Shown here: positions 17,734 through 26,478 of the stretch, piece by piece
How the letters are laid out: the number at the start of each line of letters is the position of its first letter
How positions within the stretch are numbered: the stretch's first letter is position 1
NCBI RefSeq assembly: GCF_002479495.1
Contig: NZ_DLNQ01000005.1
Coordinates: 195,095-259,094 of the forward strand
Length of the DNA stretch: 64,000 bases
Direction of reading: 5' to 3'
Source of the DNA: Brevundimonas sp. UBA7506
GTDB taxonomy: Bacteria; Pseudomonadota; Alphaproteobacteria; Caulobacterales; Caulobacteraceae
Translations under genes and position numbers: made by a program
Notes under the pieces: generated by a model
Databases searched by the model: none
What the model was told of the DNA's origin: nothing
Seen by the model: only the letters and a program-made list of their open reading frames with translations

Positions 17734-20397
17734 TCACCCCTGCATCTGCGGAGCCGCGCCGCAGGTGTCGCAAATCCAGCCCCCGCCGCGGTTCTGCAAG
17801 GCGAAGTCTCCGCATTGGGGACAGGCGACGGCCTCGGTCGGCGTGGCGGCGCGAAGGGGCTCGGGTTTGCGCCCAAATGGGACGACCACGAGGTTGTCGG
17901 GCGCGGCGCCGCGGGCGAAGCCCTTGGAGATGAAGCGCGCCGCCGGCACCGGCTCGGCGTCGTTGGTCGCGGCGGCGCCCAGGCCGTCGGGGTTGAGGCC
18001 CTCGGGTTCGGCGTTGGCCAGTTCCTGTCGCTCCAGATAGGAGACGCCCAGTTCGCGGAAGATGTAGTCGAGGATCGAGGTCGCCGAGCGGATCGAGTCG
18101 TTGCCCGTCACGCGGCCCGCCGGCTCGAAGCGGGTGAAGACGAAGGCGTCGACGAACTCGTCCAGCGGCACGCCGTATTGCAGGCCGATGGAGATGGCGA
18201 TGGCGAAGTTGTTCATCAGGCTGCGGAAGGCGGCGCCTTCCTTGTGCATGTCGATGAAGATCTCGCCCAGTTCGCCGTCTTCGTACTCGCCGGTGTGGAT
18301 ATAGACCTTGTGCCCGCCGACGGCCGCCTTCTGGATATAGCCTTTGCGGCGGTCCGGCAGCTTGCGCCGGGTGCGGTCGCGCTCGATGACCTTCTCGATC
18401 ACCCGTTCGACGAGCTGCGCCTCGGGCTCGATACGGCGCTGCACAGGCGCGTCGGCCTCGACCAGCTCGAGGCGGAAGTCGGCGGGCGGCGCGGCGCGCC
18501 GCAGGACCACGGCGCGGCGACCGTCGCGGGCGGCCTGACCCAGGGCGCGGGCGGCCTGAAGAGGTCCGGAGCGCCAGTCGATCAGGTCCGGCGTGACGTC
18601 GGGCGCATCGCTATAAGGTTCGATGGCGCGACGCAGCTCGGCTTCGAAATGTGCGGGGTCGGCGGTCAGGAGGTCACGTAGCGCCTCAGGCACCGCCGCC
18701 CAGCCGGACAGGTCGGAATGGCCGAAGGCGGCGGTTCGAGCCTCTTCGATCGCCTCGTCGTCAAAGCCCAGGCGCGGCAACAGGTCGTCCCCGTCTTCGA
18801 CTGAAAGGCCCAGAACGTCGCCTATGAATCCCGCGTCCAGAACGGGCGGGGTAAAGGCGGCGGCCAGTTGATTTGTTTGCGACAGCGCGAGTTCGACCGC
18901 TTCAAGCTCGACATCAGTGAAGCCTAGATCCCGCAGGGCCGAGTGGTTGACGCCTGGCGCGCCCATCAGACTGCGGCGGCCGAACAGTTGGCGCTCGGCG
19001 TCCTCTATGTCGCCGCCCGCGCGGGCGATGGCCCGAGCCAGCGAAGGTCGCAATCGACGCTCGGGCTCGCCGTCTTCCGTCTGGAAGAGGTCGGTGGCGC
19101 CAAAGGGCGAGGCGCCGAGGCGCAACTCCAGCTCCGCATCGCGCACGAACAGGTTGATCGCGGCATGTCGACGCCCATGCTGTCTCATGACCTTGGTGTC
19201 GAACCCGCGCTGGCTGGCCATTTCAATGACTTCGTCGCCAATGACGTCCCATTCGGCGCAGGAGCCGCGTTCGGCGGCGATTTCGACCGAGACGGCGCTG
19301 GCGGCGGCCGAGACGCGGGCTCCGGCCGATGCCGCCAGGGGGATGGCGTTCTCGGCGTCGTTCGCGACGGCCCAGTCGGTCAGGCCGAACAGGCCGAGCC
19401 CGATCGGGCGCGCCGCGTCGCGGCGGCCGGTGTTGGCGGTGTTCGAGCCGATGTCGCCGCCGGTCTCAATCTCGAGAGCGATGACCCAGAGCCGCGTCAG
19501 GTCATCCAGGGCAGCGTTGAAGGCGTCGCCGGCGACGGACGCCAAGGTCTGCAGATCTAGTGCGGCCCGAGCCTCTAGTGCGGCGTCCGCCAGAGCGTCG
19601 GCGTCGCGCGGGGAGAAGGTCAGCGCCAGATCGCCTTCGAGCGCCGCCGCAGCGACGGCAAGGGCTTCGGGGCTTCCCGAGGCGACGGCGTCGCGATGAG
19701 CCAGAACGGGTTGGACCGGAGGGGGCGCGCGTTCGGGCAGGGCAATGGTGAAGCTCTGGCCTTCAGCCGCGCGGATGATGTCGGCGTCGCTCGCGCCACA
19801 GCGACGGGCGGTCAGGGCGGCGCGGGCCAAGGCCGGATTGCGGGCGGGATCGGCGCAGGCCGCCGGCGGGCCTTCGCAACGATCAACTGCGTCTGCAACG
19901 CCCCGCAGGGCGTCGGACAGCGCCTCGGCGGCGTGCGCCGACAGGCGTTCGCCGCGTCGAGCGGCGGTTAGATCGGCCAGCCGCTTGGCCGAGCCGGGGT
20001 CGTCCAGGGCGACGACGCCCGGAGCGCTTGCCTCTCCAAGGTTCGCAGCGCCCGGCGCGGCGACGCCCAGAAGGAGAGTGGCGGACAGCTCGCTGGCGAA
20101 GGTGTCGGCGTCCTCGGTCGCCACGAACAGCCCTTGCGCCAGTCCCCATGCGCCGAGGCGATGCGCCCAGCGCTCGGCGGCTCCGCCCAGCCAGGCGTCG
20201 GGGGCTTCCCCGAGGGGGAAGACGCCGACGGGCAGGTCGGTCGGGAGGCCTTCGCACCAGTCCAACCAGGCCTCGACGCGAACATCGCTCCAGTTCGCGG
20301 GAGCGACAACGGACGTCACGACGCCCGGACGTTCGATGGTGCGCAGCTCCAATGCGACGAGGTCGGCGAGCTCGGAAAAACGGGGCTTGATGCGCAT
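17734..20397 (-). CDS. degenerate class II ribonucleotide reductase homologue with intact C-terminal NrdJ/TSCPD module
   Basis: An 887-aa protein. The last 250 residues are strongly NrdJ-like: [83 protein letters not shown] and a terminal CPQCG...CDTCG pair. The first 600 residues can be laid on the NrdJ barrel only as an eroded copy: [32 protein letters not shown] and [19 protein letters not shown] occupy expected places. The catalytic-Cys segment (ACNLASLNL in active enzymes, from memory) is replaced by [11 protein letters not shown], and the KTINMPNDA-type loop is absent. An N-terminal ATP cone is not seen. I infer a pseudoenzyme, possibly a regulator. Start [10 protein letters not shown] at 20397 is preferred to a frame from 20490. 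It is very Ala-rich. Confidence 0.8.
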   Translation of the reverse strand: MRIKPRFSELADLVALELRTIERPGVVTSVVAPANWSDVRVEAWLDWCEGLPTDLPVGVFPLGEAPDAWLGGAAERWAHRLGAWGLAQGLFVATEDADTFASELSATLLLGVAAPGAANLGEASAPGVVALDDPGSAKRLADLTAARRGERLSAHAAEALSDALRGVADAVDRCEGPPAACADPARNPALARAALTARRCGASDADIIRAAEGQSFTIALPERAPPPVQPVLAHRDAVASGSPEALAVAAAALEGDLALTFSPRDADALADAALEARAALDLQTLASVAGDAFNAALDDLTRLWVIALEIETGGDIGSNTANTGRRDAARPIGLGLFGLTDWAVANDAENAIPLAASAGARVSAAASAVSVEIAAERGSCAEWDVIGDEVIEMASQRGFDTKVMRQHGRRHAAINLFVRDAELELRLGASPFGATDLFQTEDGEPERRLRPSLARAIARAGGDIEDAERQLFGRRSLMGAPGVNHSALRDLGFTDVELEAVELALSQTNQLAAAFTPPVLDAGFIGDVLGLSVEDGDDLLPRLGFDDEAIEEARTAAFGHSDLSGWAAVPEALRDLLTADPAHFEAELRRAIEPYSDAPDVTPDLIDWRSGPLQAARALGQAARDGRRAVVLRRAAPPADFRLELVEADAPVQRRIEPEAQLVERVIEKVIERDRTRRKLPDRRKGYIQKAAVGGHKVYIHTGEYEDGELGEIFIDMHKEGAAFRSLMNNFAIAISIGLQYGVPLDEFVDAFVFTRFEPAGRVTGNDSIRSATSILDYIFRELGVSYLERQELANAEPEGLNPDGLGAAATNDAEPVPAARFISKGFARGAAPDNLVVVPFGRKPEPLRAATPTEAVACPQCGDFALQNRGGGWICDTCGAAPQMQG

Positions 20398-20459
20398 CTG
20401 ACGTCTCCGCGCGTGTCCTGATCGCGACATTAACGACGCCTCGAACGGCGTTTCAATAA

Positions 20460-20493
20460 ATCTTGGGGCCTTGGCGCGGGTTACCCCCAAGAT
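20460..20493. repeat. 9-bp inverted repeat in divergent promoter region
   Basis: ATCTTGGGG (20460-20468) and CCCCAAGAT (20485-20493) separated by 16 bp, midway between the divergent NrdJ-like gene and the NDUFA12 gene. A second imperfect pair (GAAACCGG near 20517, CCGGTTTC near 20549) lies next to it. Could be an operator or a leader hairpin. Confidence 0.4.
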
Positions 20494-20615
20494 GTTGATG
20501 TCGGGCAGGGATACCGGAAACCGGTCTCGGGCTGGACGCGGGCGGCTCCGGTTTCTATGATCGCGCCGCGTCGCCGGACCTCCCTGGGCGACGGGATTCG
20601 AGTAGGTTCGACGAC

Positions 20616-21008
20616 GTGCTGAGCAAGATCTTCACCTGGTGGAACGGCGCCACGATCGGCACCCTGTTCACCGTCGGCAAACGCGGCCAACTGGTCGGCA
20701 CGGACGAGTTCGGCAACCGCTATTATCAGTCGCGCGATAGCGTCAGCTATGACGGCCGCCAGCGTCGCTGGGTCATCTATGACGGCTATGCCGAGGCGTC
20801 GAAGGTTCCGCCGGAATGGCAGGGTTGGCTGCGCTACACCTATGACGAGACCCCGGTCGAGAAGCCGCTGCCGCGCCGCGCCTGGGAAAAGGATCACCTG
20901 CCCAACCTGACCGGCACGCCGATGGCTTGGCGTCCGCAGGGTTCGCTGGCCAACGAAGGCAAGCGCCCCGCCGCCACCGGCGACTATCAGGCCTGGAGCC
21001 CGGAATGA
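20616..21008 (+). CDS. NDUFA12 (B17.2)-like complex I accessory subunit
   Basis: A 130-aa protein of the NDUFA12 family, a supernumerary subunit of NADH:ubiquinone oxidoreductase shared by alphaproteobacteria and mitochondria. The core motifs are [34 protein letters not shown] and [12 protein letters not shown]. The start is GTG at 20616; no in-frame ATG precedes the conserved [10 protein letters not shown] segment. The stop overlaps the next gene's ATG (ATGA), implying coupling with the DUF2155 gene, an association common in alphaproteobacteria. Confidence 0.93.
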   Translation: MLSKIFTWWNGATIGTLFTVGKRGQLVGTDEFGNRYYQSRDSVSYDGRQRRWVIYDGYAEASKVPPEWQGWLRYTYDETPVEKPLPRRAWEKDHLPNLTGTPMAWRPQGSLANEGKRPAATGDYQAWSPE

Positions 21009-21694
21009 CCGCACGCCGCCTCCTGCTCGTCGGCGTGGCCGCAGCGGGACTGGCGGTCGCGGGCGCCGGCATGACCAGCGCCCTGATGGATCTGCCGCAG
21101 GACGCCGTGCCGGTTCAGGATCCGGTCGGCGATCTGCTGCGCGACACCAACCGCACGCCCTTGCAGAATCCGCAGGCCACGCCCCCTGCTCCTGCCACGA
21201 CGCCGCAGGGCGCTACGCCATCGACGGCCGCTCCCGTGGCCGCGCCTGGCACGCCGGTCGTCGTGGTGACGCCTGAGGCTGAGATCGCCGCTGTTCAGGA
21301 AGATGTGCCGCCCGAGGCCGAAGCCGAGACGCCCAAGGCCGCTTCCGGGCCCGTCGTCACGCCTGGCCGTCGCCAACGTCGCCCGGTCGCCATCATTCAC
21401 GCCATCGACAAGGTCACGGCCGAATCCATGCGATTCGAAGTCGAGGTCGGCGGTCGTCCGGTCCGCTTCAACAAGACCCTGATCTTCAGCGCCCGCGCCT
21501 GCGAGGTCTCGGCCTCGGACGAGCAGACCGAGGACGCCATCGCCTATCTGGAAGTCGGGGTTCAGCCGCGCGGCGTGGTCGTGCCGACCGAGGCGCGTCA
21601 GATCTTCAAGGGCTGGATGTTCGCCTCATCGCCCGGTGTTAGCGGTCTGCAACACCCAATCTACGACGCCTGGGTGATTGGCTGTAAGGCATAG
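21005..21694 (+). CDS. DUF2155 domain protein, membrane-anchored or secreted
   Basis: A 229-aa protein: an N-terminal hydrophobic segment (4-24) acting as signal or anchor, then a long Pro/Ala/Glu-rich linker (about 45-125) and a C-terminal DUF2155 domain (about 130-229). That domain contains [10 protein letters not shown], the invariant FSARACEV and the ending [28 protein letters not shown]. Cys residues in the domain suggest an oxidising compartment. It overlaps the NDUFA12 stop by 4 bases and its last 34 bases overlap the convergent aat gene. Function unknown in the family. Confidence 0.88.
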   Translation: MTARRLLLVGVAAAGLAVAGAGMTSALMDLPQDAVPVQDPVGDLLRDTNRTPLQNPQATPPAPATTPQGATPSTAAPVAAPGTPVVVVTPEAEIAAVQEDVPPEAEAETPKAASGPVVTPGRRQRRPVAIIHAIDKVTAESMRFEVEVGGRPVRFNKTLIFSARACEVSASDEQTEDAIAYLEVGVQPRGVVVPTEARQIFKGWMFASSPGVSGLQHPIYDAWVIGCKA

Positions 21695-22356
21695 TCCACG
21701 GCCTCTGCGCCTGTCATGGGTGCGGTCAGGAGGGACTTGTCCGGCGTCAGACGCAGCGCCGGCTTAAGCAACCGCAGGTAGGCCGCTTGCGGCGTCTCCA
21801 CCGCACCGAACTGGCTCAGGTGCTCGGTCAGGAACTGGGCGTCCAGCAGGCTCCAGCCGCCTTTGCGCAGTCGCGCCACCAGATGCACCAGAGCGACCTT
21901 GGATGCGTCGCGCGCCCGGCTGAACATGCTCTCGCCGAAGAAGGCGCCGCCCAGCGTCACGCCATAGAGGCCGCCGACCAGAACCTCGTCCCGCCAGCAC
22001 TCGATGCTGTGGGCGCAGCCGCGCAAATGCAGCTGCAGGTAGAGCGAGCGGATCGGGTCATTGATCCAGGTGTCCTCGCGACCCTCGGCGGACGCGGCGC
22101 AGGCGCTCAGGACGGCGTCGAAGGCCGTGTCGACGCGCACCTGAAACGGCTCGCCCCGAACAGTGCGACGCAGACGGCTGGGAATGTGAAAGCGATTGAG
22201 CGGGATGACGCCCCGCTGGTCCGGCTCGACCAGAAAGACACGCGGGTCGTCGCGCGCCTCCGCCATGGGAAAGACGCCGCGAGCGTAGCAGGCCAGCAAC
22301 TCCTCGGGTCCGAAGACGCTGGAGGGGCTGCTGGCGCTGAACTCGGGTTCGTCCAA
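21661..22356 (-). CDS. aat: leucyl/phenylalanyl-tRNA--protein transferase
   Basis: Adds Leu or Phe from tRNA to proteins with N-terminal Lys/Arg, feeding them to ClpAP (N-end rule). It has 231 aa. Motifs are [45 protein letters not shown] and the [12 protein letters not shown] core. The start is TTG at 22356: the accC stop is in the same frame only 6 bases upstream, so no earlier start is possible, and the next Met would remove the conserved N-terminus. The 3' end overlaps the convergent DUF2155 gene. It is last in the aroQ-accB-accC-aat unit. Confidence 0.94.
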   Translation of the reverse strand: MDEPEFSASSPSSVFGPEELLACYARGVFPMAEARDDPRVFLVEPDQRGVIPLNRFHIPSRLRRTVRGEPFQVRVDTAFDAVLSACAASAEGREDTWINDPIRSLYLQLHLRGCAHSIECWRDEVLVGGLYGVTLGGAFFGESMFSRARDASKVALVHLVARLRKGGWSLLDAQFLTEHLSQFGAVETPQAAYLRLLKPALRLTPDKSLLTAPMTGAEAVDYALQPITQAS

Positions 22357-22362
22357 GAGGGG

Positions 22363-23715
22363 TTAGGCCTTGGCCTTCTGGGCGGCGGCCCACTTCTCCA
22401 GCCAGTGGATGTCGTAGTCGCCCGACAGGATGTCCGGCTCCTGCAGCAGCTTCTGGAACAGGGGGATGGTGGTGTCGATGCCGCCGATGACCATTTCGTT
22501 CAGGCTGCGCTTGAGGCGGGCCAGGGCCTCCTCGCGGTCGCGGCCGTGAACGATCAACTTGCCGATCAGGCTGTCGTAATAGGGCGGGATCGAATAGCCG
22601 GCGTAGATGGCGCTATCGAGACGCACGCCCAGGCCGCCCGGGGCGTGGAAGTCCGTGATCGTACCCGGCGACGGGGTGAAGGTCTCGGCGTTCTCGGCGT
22701 TCACCCGAACCTCGATGGCGTGACCTTCGAAGTGGATGTCCTCCTGGGTGAAGGACAGCGGCAGGCCCGCGGCGATGCGGATCTGTTCGCGGACCAGATC
22801 GACGCCCGTGATCATTTCCGTGACCGGGTGTTCGACCTGCAGGCGGGTGTTCATCTCGATGAAGAAGAACTCGCCGTCTTCCCACAGGAACTCGATGGTG
22901 CCGGCGCCCAGGTAGCCGATGGCGGCGATGGCCTTGTTGACCGTCTCGCCGATCTTCTTTCTGCCTTCAGCGGAAAGCGCGGGCGAGGGGGCCTCTTCCA
23001 GGACCTTCTGGTGGCGGCGCTGCAGCGAGCAGTCGCGTTCGCCCAGGTGGACGACGTTGCCGTGGCTGTCGGCGATCACCTGGATCTCGATGTGGCGCGG
23101 CTTCTGGAGGTAGCGCTCCATGTAGACGGCGCCGTTGCCGAAGGCGGCCTTGGCCTCGGTCTGGGCCGTCTGCACGGCCTCGACCAGGTCGTCGGGCGTC
23201 ATGGCCACCTTCATGCCGCGACCGCCGCCGCCGGCGGCGGCCTTGACGATCAGGGGGAAGCCGATCGACTTGGACGCCTCGATGGCGGCCTCGACCGTCT
23301 CGACTTCGCCGTCAGAGCCGGGGACGACGGGGATGCCCGCGTCCTTGACCGTCTGCTTGGCGGTGATCTTGTCGCCCATGACGCGGATGTGGTCGGGCTT
23401 GGGACCGATGAAGGTCAGGCCGTGGGCCTCGATGATCTCGGCGAAGCGGGCGTTTTCCGACAGGAAGCCATAGCCCGGGTGGATCGCCTGGGCGCCGGTG
23501 ATCTCCGCCGCCGCGATGATCTGCGGGATGTTCAGATAGGACTTGGCCGCCGGGGCCGGGCCGATGCAGACGCTTTCGTCGGCCAGCCGCACCCACATGG
23601 CGCCGCGGTCGGCTTCCGAGTGCACGGCGACGGTGGAGATGCCCATCTCCTTGCACGCCCGGTGGATGCGCAGGGCGATTTCGCCGCGGTTGGCGATCAG
23701 GACCTTGGTGAACAT
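22363..23715 (-). CDS. accC: acetyl-CoA carboxylase, biotin carboxylase subunit
   Basis: ATP-dependent carboxylation of biotin on AccB, the first step of fatty-acid synthesis. It has 450 aa, standard length. Biotin carboxylase N-domain: [28 protein letters not shown]-grasp: [14 protein letters not shown], then [20 protein letters not shown] and [19 protein letters not shown]. The C-domain follows. It starts 8 bp after accB. Confidence 0.98.
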   Translation of the reverse strand: MFTKVLIANRGEIALRIHRACKEMGISTVAVHSEADRGAMWVRLADESVCIGPAPAAKSYLNIPQIIAAAEITGAQAIHPGYGFLSENARFAEIIEAHGLTFIGPKPDHIRVMGDKITAKQTVKDAGIPVVPGSDGEVETVEAAIEASKSIGFPLIVKAAAGGGGRGMKVAMTPDDLVEAVQTAQTEAKAAFGNGAVYMERYLQKPRHIEIQVIADSHGNVVHLGERDCSLQRRHQKVLEEAPSPALSAEGRKKIGETVNKAIAAIGYLGAGTIEFLWEDGEFFFIEMNTRLQVEHPVTEMITGVDLVREQIRIAAGLPLSFTQEDIHFEGHAIEVRVNAENAETFTPSPGTITDFHAPGGLGVRLDSAIYAGYSIPPYYDSLIGKLIVHGRDREEALARLKRSLNEMVIGGIDTTIPLFQKLLQEPDILSGDYDIHWLEKWAAAQKAKA

Positions 23716-23723
23716 GGCTGGTC

Positions 23724-24221
23724 TCAGGCTTCCAGCAGAACCAGGGCTTCGCCGAACTCGACCGGCTGGGCGTCGCCGACCAGGATTTCCGACACGACGC
23801 CGTCGCGCGGGGCCTGGATCGGGTTCATGGTCTTCATGGCTTCGACGATCAGCAGGGTCTGGCCCTTCTTGACCTTGTCGCCCGGCTTCACGAACTGCGG
23901 GGCTTCCGGCGAGGGCTGCAGGTAGGCGGTGCCGACCATCGGCGACTTCACCTCTTCGCCCTTGCGCGAAACGATCGTGGCCGGGTCCGACGGCATCGAG
24001 GCCGGGGCGGCGGCGGCGACCGGCGCGGCGTGGGCGATCGGGGCCGGGGCGGCGGCGTACTGGATCGGGGCGGCGGCGACGGTGACTTCACGGGCGACGC
24101 GGATGCGCAGTTCGCCGCGCTCGACCTCGATCTCGGTCAGGTCGGTGTCGTTCAGGATGTCGGCCAGGCTGCGGATCAGGCCTGCGTCGATGGCGTCGTT
24201 CTTGTGCTTGTCGTCGGACAT
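23724..24221 (-). CDS. accB: biotin carboxyl carrier protein of acetyl-CoA carboxylase
   Basis: A 165-aa carrier. An N-terminal helical region (1-45) is followed by an Ala/Pro-rich linker (48-80). The biotinyl domain (86-165) has SPMVGTAYL, the thumb segment around residues 100-110 and the biotinylation site EAMKTMNP with Lys130. ATG at 24221 (MSDDKHKND) is chosen 50 codons inside the longest frame because it begins the conserved N-terminus and has AGAAGAG upstream. Lies between aroQ and accC. Confidence 0.97.
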   Translation of the reverse strand: MSDDKHKNDAIDAGLIRSLADILNDTDLTEIEVERGELRIRVAREVTVAAAPIQYAAAPAPIAHAAPVAAAAPASMPSDPATIVSRKGEEVKSPMVGTAYLQPSPEAPQFVKPGDKVKKGQTLLIVEAMKTMNPIQAPRDGVVSEILVGDAQPVEFGEALVLLEA

Positions 24222-24261
24222 GGGGGTCTCTTCTACTTGATCTTCGTTCGGCGCGAGGGGG

Positions 24262-24717
24262 TCAGCCCTTGGCTCCGGCGCGGCGCGCCAGATCCAGAGC
24301 GGCCCGGACGGCCAGTTCGTAGCTGCGAGGGCCGAAGCCGGCGATGACGCCGGTCGCGGCCAGGGAAACATAGGAGTGATGCCGGAACGCCTCGCGCGCG
24401 GCGGGGTTCGACAGGTGGCACTCCACGACGGGGATGCTCAGCGTCTTCAGGGCGTCCAGCAGGGCCACCGAGGTATGGGTGAAGGCGGCCGGATTGATGA
24501 CCAGGGCGTCGGCCTCGGACCGGGCTTCCTGAATCCAGTCGACCAGTTGGCCTTCGTGGTTTGATTGCTTGAACACCACGCGCGCGCCCTCGGCCGCCGC
24601 CTCGCACATGGCCTGAACATCGGCCAGGGTCTCATGGCCATAGATGTCCGGCTCCCGAACCCCGAGAAGGTTCAGGTTGGGCCCGTTCAGGACATACAGG
24701 GTCAGGGTTTCGGGCAT
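24262..24717 (-). CDS. aroQ: type II 3-dehydroquinate dehydratase
   Basis: Dehydrates 3-dehydroquinate in the shikimate pathway. It has 151 aa, the type II length. The motif [18 protein letters not shown] carries catalytic Tyr26, [12 protein letters not shown] is the active-site lid region, and [17 protein letters not shown] carries the catalytic His. It heads the aroQ-accB-accC-aat operon, an arrangement frequent in proteobacteria, and has a good promoter upstream (24766-24791). Confidence 0.97.
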   Translation of the reverse strand: MPETLTLYVLNGPNLNLLGVREPDIYGHETLADVQAMCEAAAEGARVVFKQSNHEGQLVDWIQEARSEADALVINPAAFTHTSVALLDALKTLSIPVVECHLSNPAAREAFRHHSYVSLAATGVIAGFGPRSYELAVRAALDLARRAGAKG

Positions 24718-24765
24718 TCGCTCGCAAAACAGGCGCGCCGTGTCCGCGCGGAATCGAGCGCGCGT

Positions 24766-24791
24766 TGTAGCTCAGGTGGCGCGCGGCGCAA
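24766..24791 (-). promoter_or_regulatory. putative promoter of aroQ-accB-accC-aat
   Basis: On the minus strand: TTGCGC (24791-24786), 14-bp spacer, GCTACAAC (24771-24764). The -10 matches the Caulobacter GCTANAWC consensus at every position. Predicted start near 24759, with a leader of about 42 nt. Confidence 0.55.
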
Positions 24792-24847
24792 AGCGGGTGG
24801 TTGAAAAGGATGACGTAAGGGCAGGAGCGGGCGACCGCCGTGGGTGG

Positions 24848-25198
24848 TTAGCGGACGTACCATGATCCGGCTTGAACCGCCGCGATGAGGTTGCCAACGG
24901 TCAGGCTGCGATAGGTTCGCTCGCCGCGCCATTCGCGAAAGGCTCGAAAGAGGTTTAGCCCGAAGTTATTTGTCACCTCGTTCGGTGCGTAATGTCTCAG
25001 GTCCATCAGGCTAAAGTCGGTGCCGAACGGCTCCCTAATCGAGTCTATGGCATCGCTCAAATCCTCACCGGCGAGACCCAGATCGTAATAGAGTTCCGTC
25101 GTTTCTGTGATTGCATCCCCTCGCATCGTGATGCGCTGCAGCGCGCTGATCACATGGTTGCGGATAGCCTCTCCTGATCGCGCGATGTTATCGGCCAT
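24848..25198 (-). CDS. DUF1493-like (acyl-carrier-like) protein
   Basis: A 116-aa protein from ATG 25198 (a TTG at 25216 is also possible; neither has a clear ribosome site). The centre reads TELYYDLGLAGEDLSDAIDSI and the end LTVGNLIAAVQAGSW. These match the DUF1493 family pattern: a helical, acyl-carrier-protein-like fold with a DLGLxGDD loop where ACPs have their DSL serine. Here the loop has no Ser to take phosphopantetheine. The gene is visibly lower in G+C than its neighbours and interrupts the space between aroQ and thiS, suggesting recent acquisition. Function unknown. Confidence 0.65.
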   Translation of the reverse strand: MADNIARSGEAIRNHVISALQRITMRGDAITETTELYYDLGLAGEDLSDAIDSIREPFGTDFSLMDLRHYAPNEVTNNFGLNLFRAFREWRGERTYRSLTVGNLIAAVQAGSWYVR

Positions 25199-25348
25199 CG
25201 CTTGAGTGAACGCCAAAGGGCGAATGTCTGCAACGGGTCGAAAGCAGACATAGGCTCGGGGATTTGATGTCTCTGGCCTGAACCCTCATTATTATGCGCG
25301 TCACTTGAGAGAGGCTAGGCCTCCGCACGCACCCTTGGAGCGAACAGT

Positions 25349-25546
25349 TTGCGTATCGAAGTCAACGGCGAGGGGCGGGACACCGCCGCCACGACCATTC
25401 TGGGCCTGGTTCAGGAGCTGTCGCTGGACCCCAAGAAGGTGGCGGTCGAGCGCAATCTGGAGATCGTGCCGCGCTCGCTGCACGGCGAGACGGCGCTGGC
25501 CGAGGGCGACAAGATCGAGCTGGTGCAGTTCGTGGGGGGCGGCTGA
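25349..25546 (+). CDS. thiS: thiamine sulfur-carrier protein
   Basis: A 65-aa ubiquitin-like sulfur carrier for thiazole synthesis, ending in VGGG with the C-terminal GG that becomes the thiocarboxylate. The N-terminus RIEVNGEGRDTAATTI and the mid segment LDPKKVAVERNLEIVPRS are typical. The start is TTG at 25349, with GGAG 8 bases upstream. It precedes thiG by 58 bp. I looked for a TPP riboswitch upstream and see none of its conserved blocks. Confidence 0.92.
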   Translation: MRIEVNGEGRDTAATTILGLVQELSLDPKKVAVERNLEIVPRSLHGETALAEGDKIELVQFVGGG

Positions 25547-25604
25547 ACGATCAAATCCGGCAACGCCGCTTCCCCCCGGCGCATGGCGGCGCTAGGTCAG
25601 GAGC

Positions 25605-26393
25605 ATGACCGATACAGCCCCCCGCACCGACAGCTGGACCGTCGCCGGCCGCACCTTCAACTCGCGCCTGATCGTGGGCACCGGCAAGTACCGGGACTAT
25701 GCACAGAATGCAGCGGCAGCTGAGGCCTCGGGCGCCGAGATCGTCACCGTGGCCGTGCGACGGGTGAACCTGACCGATCCGAACCAGCCGGTGCTGACGG
25801 ACTTCATCGATCCCAAGAAATACACCTATCTGCCCAATACGGCGGGTTGCTTCACCGGCGAGGACGCGGTGCGGACCCTGCGCCTGGCGCGCGAGGCCGG
25901 CGGCTGGACCCTGGTGAAGCTGGAAGTCCTGTCGGACCAGCGCACCCTGTTCCCCGACATGGAAGAGACCCTGCGGTCGCTGAAGCTGCTGACCGCAGAG
26001 GGCTTCGAGGTCATGGTCTATTGCACCGACGATCCGGTCTATGCGCGCAAGCTGGAAGACGCCGGCGCGGTGGCCATCATGCCGCTGGGCGCGCCGATCG
26101 GCTCGGGCCTGGGCGTGCAGAACCCCATCAACATCCGCCTGATCGTCGAGCAGTCCAAGGTGCCGGTCCTGGTCGACGCGGGCGTGGGCACGGCCTCGGA
26201 CGCCGCCATCGCCATGGAGCTGGGCTGCGATGGGGTGCTGATGAACACGGCCATCGCCGAAGCCCGCGATCCCATCCTGATGGCCAGCGCCATGAAGCAC
26301 GCGGTCATCGCCGGTCGGGAATCCTATTTGGCCGGGCGTATGAAGAAGCGCCTCTACGCCGATCCGTCTTCGCCGCTGGCGGGCCTGATCTAG
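25605..26393 (+). CDS. thiG: thiazole synthase
   Basis: Condenses DXP, dehydroglycine and ThiS thiocarboxylate into the thiazole phosphate of thiamine. It has 262 aa, a TIM barrel. The Schiff-base lysine is K105 in WTLVKLEVL. Other markers are [24 protein letters not shown] and [21 protein letters not shown] precedes the ATG. Only thiS and thiG occur here; other thiamine genes must be elsewhere. Confidence 0.97.
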   Translation: MTDTAPRTDSWTVAGRTFNSRLIVGTGKYRDYAQNAAAAEASGAEIVTVAVRRVNLTDPNQPVLTDFIDPKKYTYLPNTAGCFTGEDAVRTLRLAREAGGWTLVKLEVLSDQRTLFPDMEETLRSLKLLTAEGFEVMVYCTDDPVYARKLEDAGAVAIMPLGAPIGSGLGVQNPINIRLIVEQSKVPVLVDAGVGTASDAAIAMELGCDGVLMNTAIAEARDPILMASAMKHAVIAGRESYLAGRMKKRLYADPSSPLAGLI

Positions 26394-26478
26394 ACCACGA
26401 CGTAAGTCCGCGACCTTGGGGCCGCTTGCGGCCTAGCTGTCGGACGCGCACTCTCCCCGTGATTGAGGGAGTGGGACG

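Noticed and set aside
20398..20460. Cobalamin riboswitch before the NrdJ-like gene
   Set aside because: No B12-box sequence is visible and the leader is too short.
25217..25348. TPP riboswitch upstream of thiS
   Set aside because: None of the conserved thi-box blocks (such as CTGAGA or the ACCTGA helix) are found.
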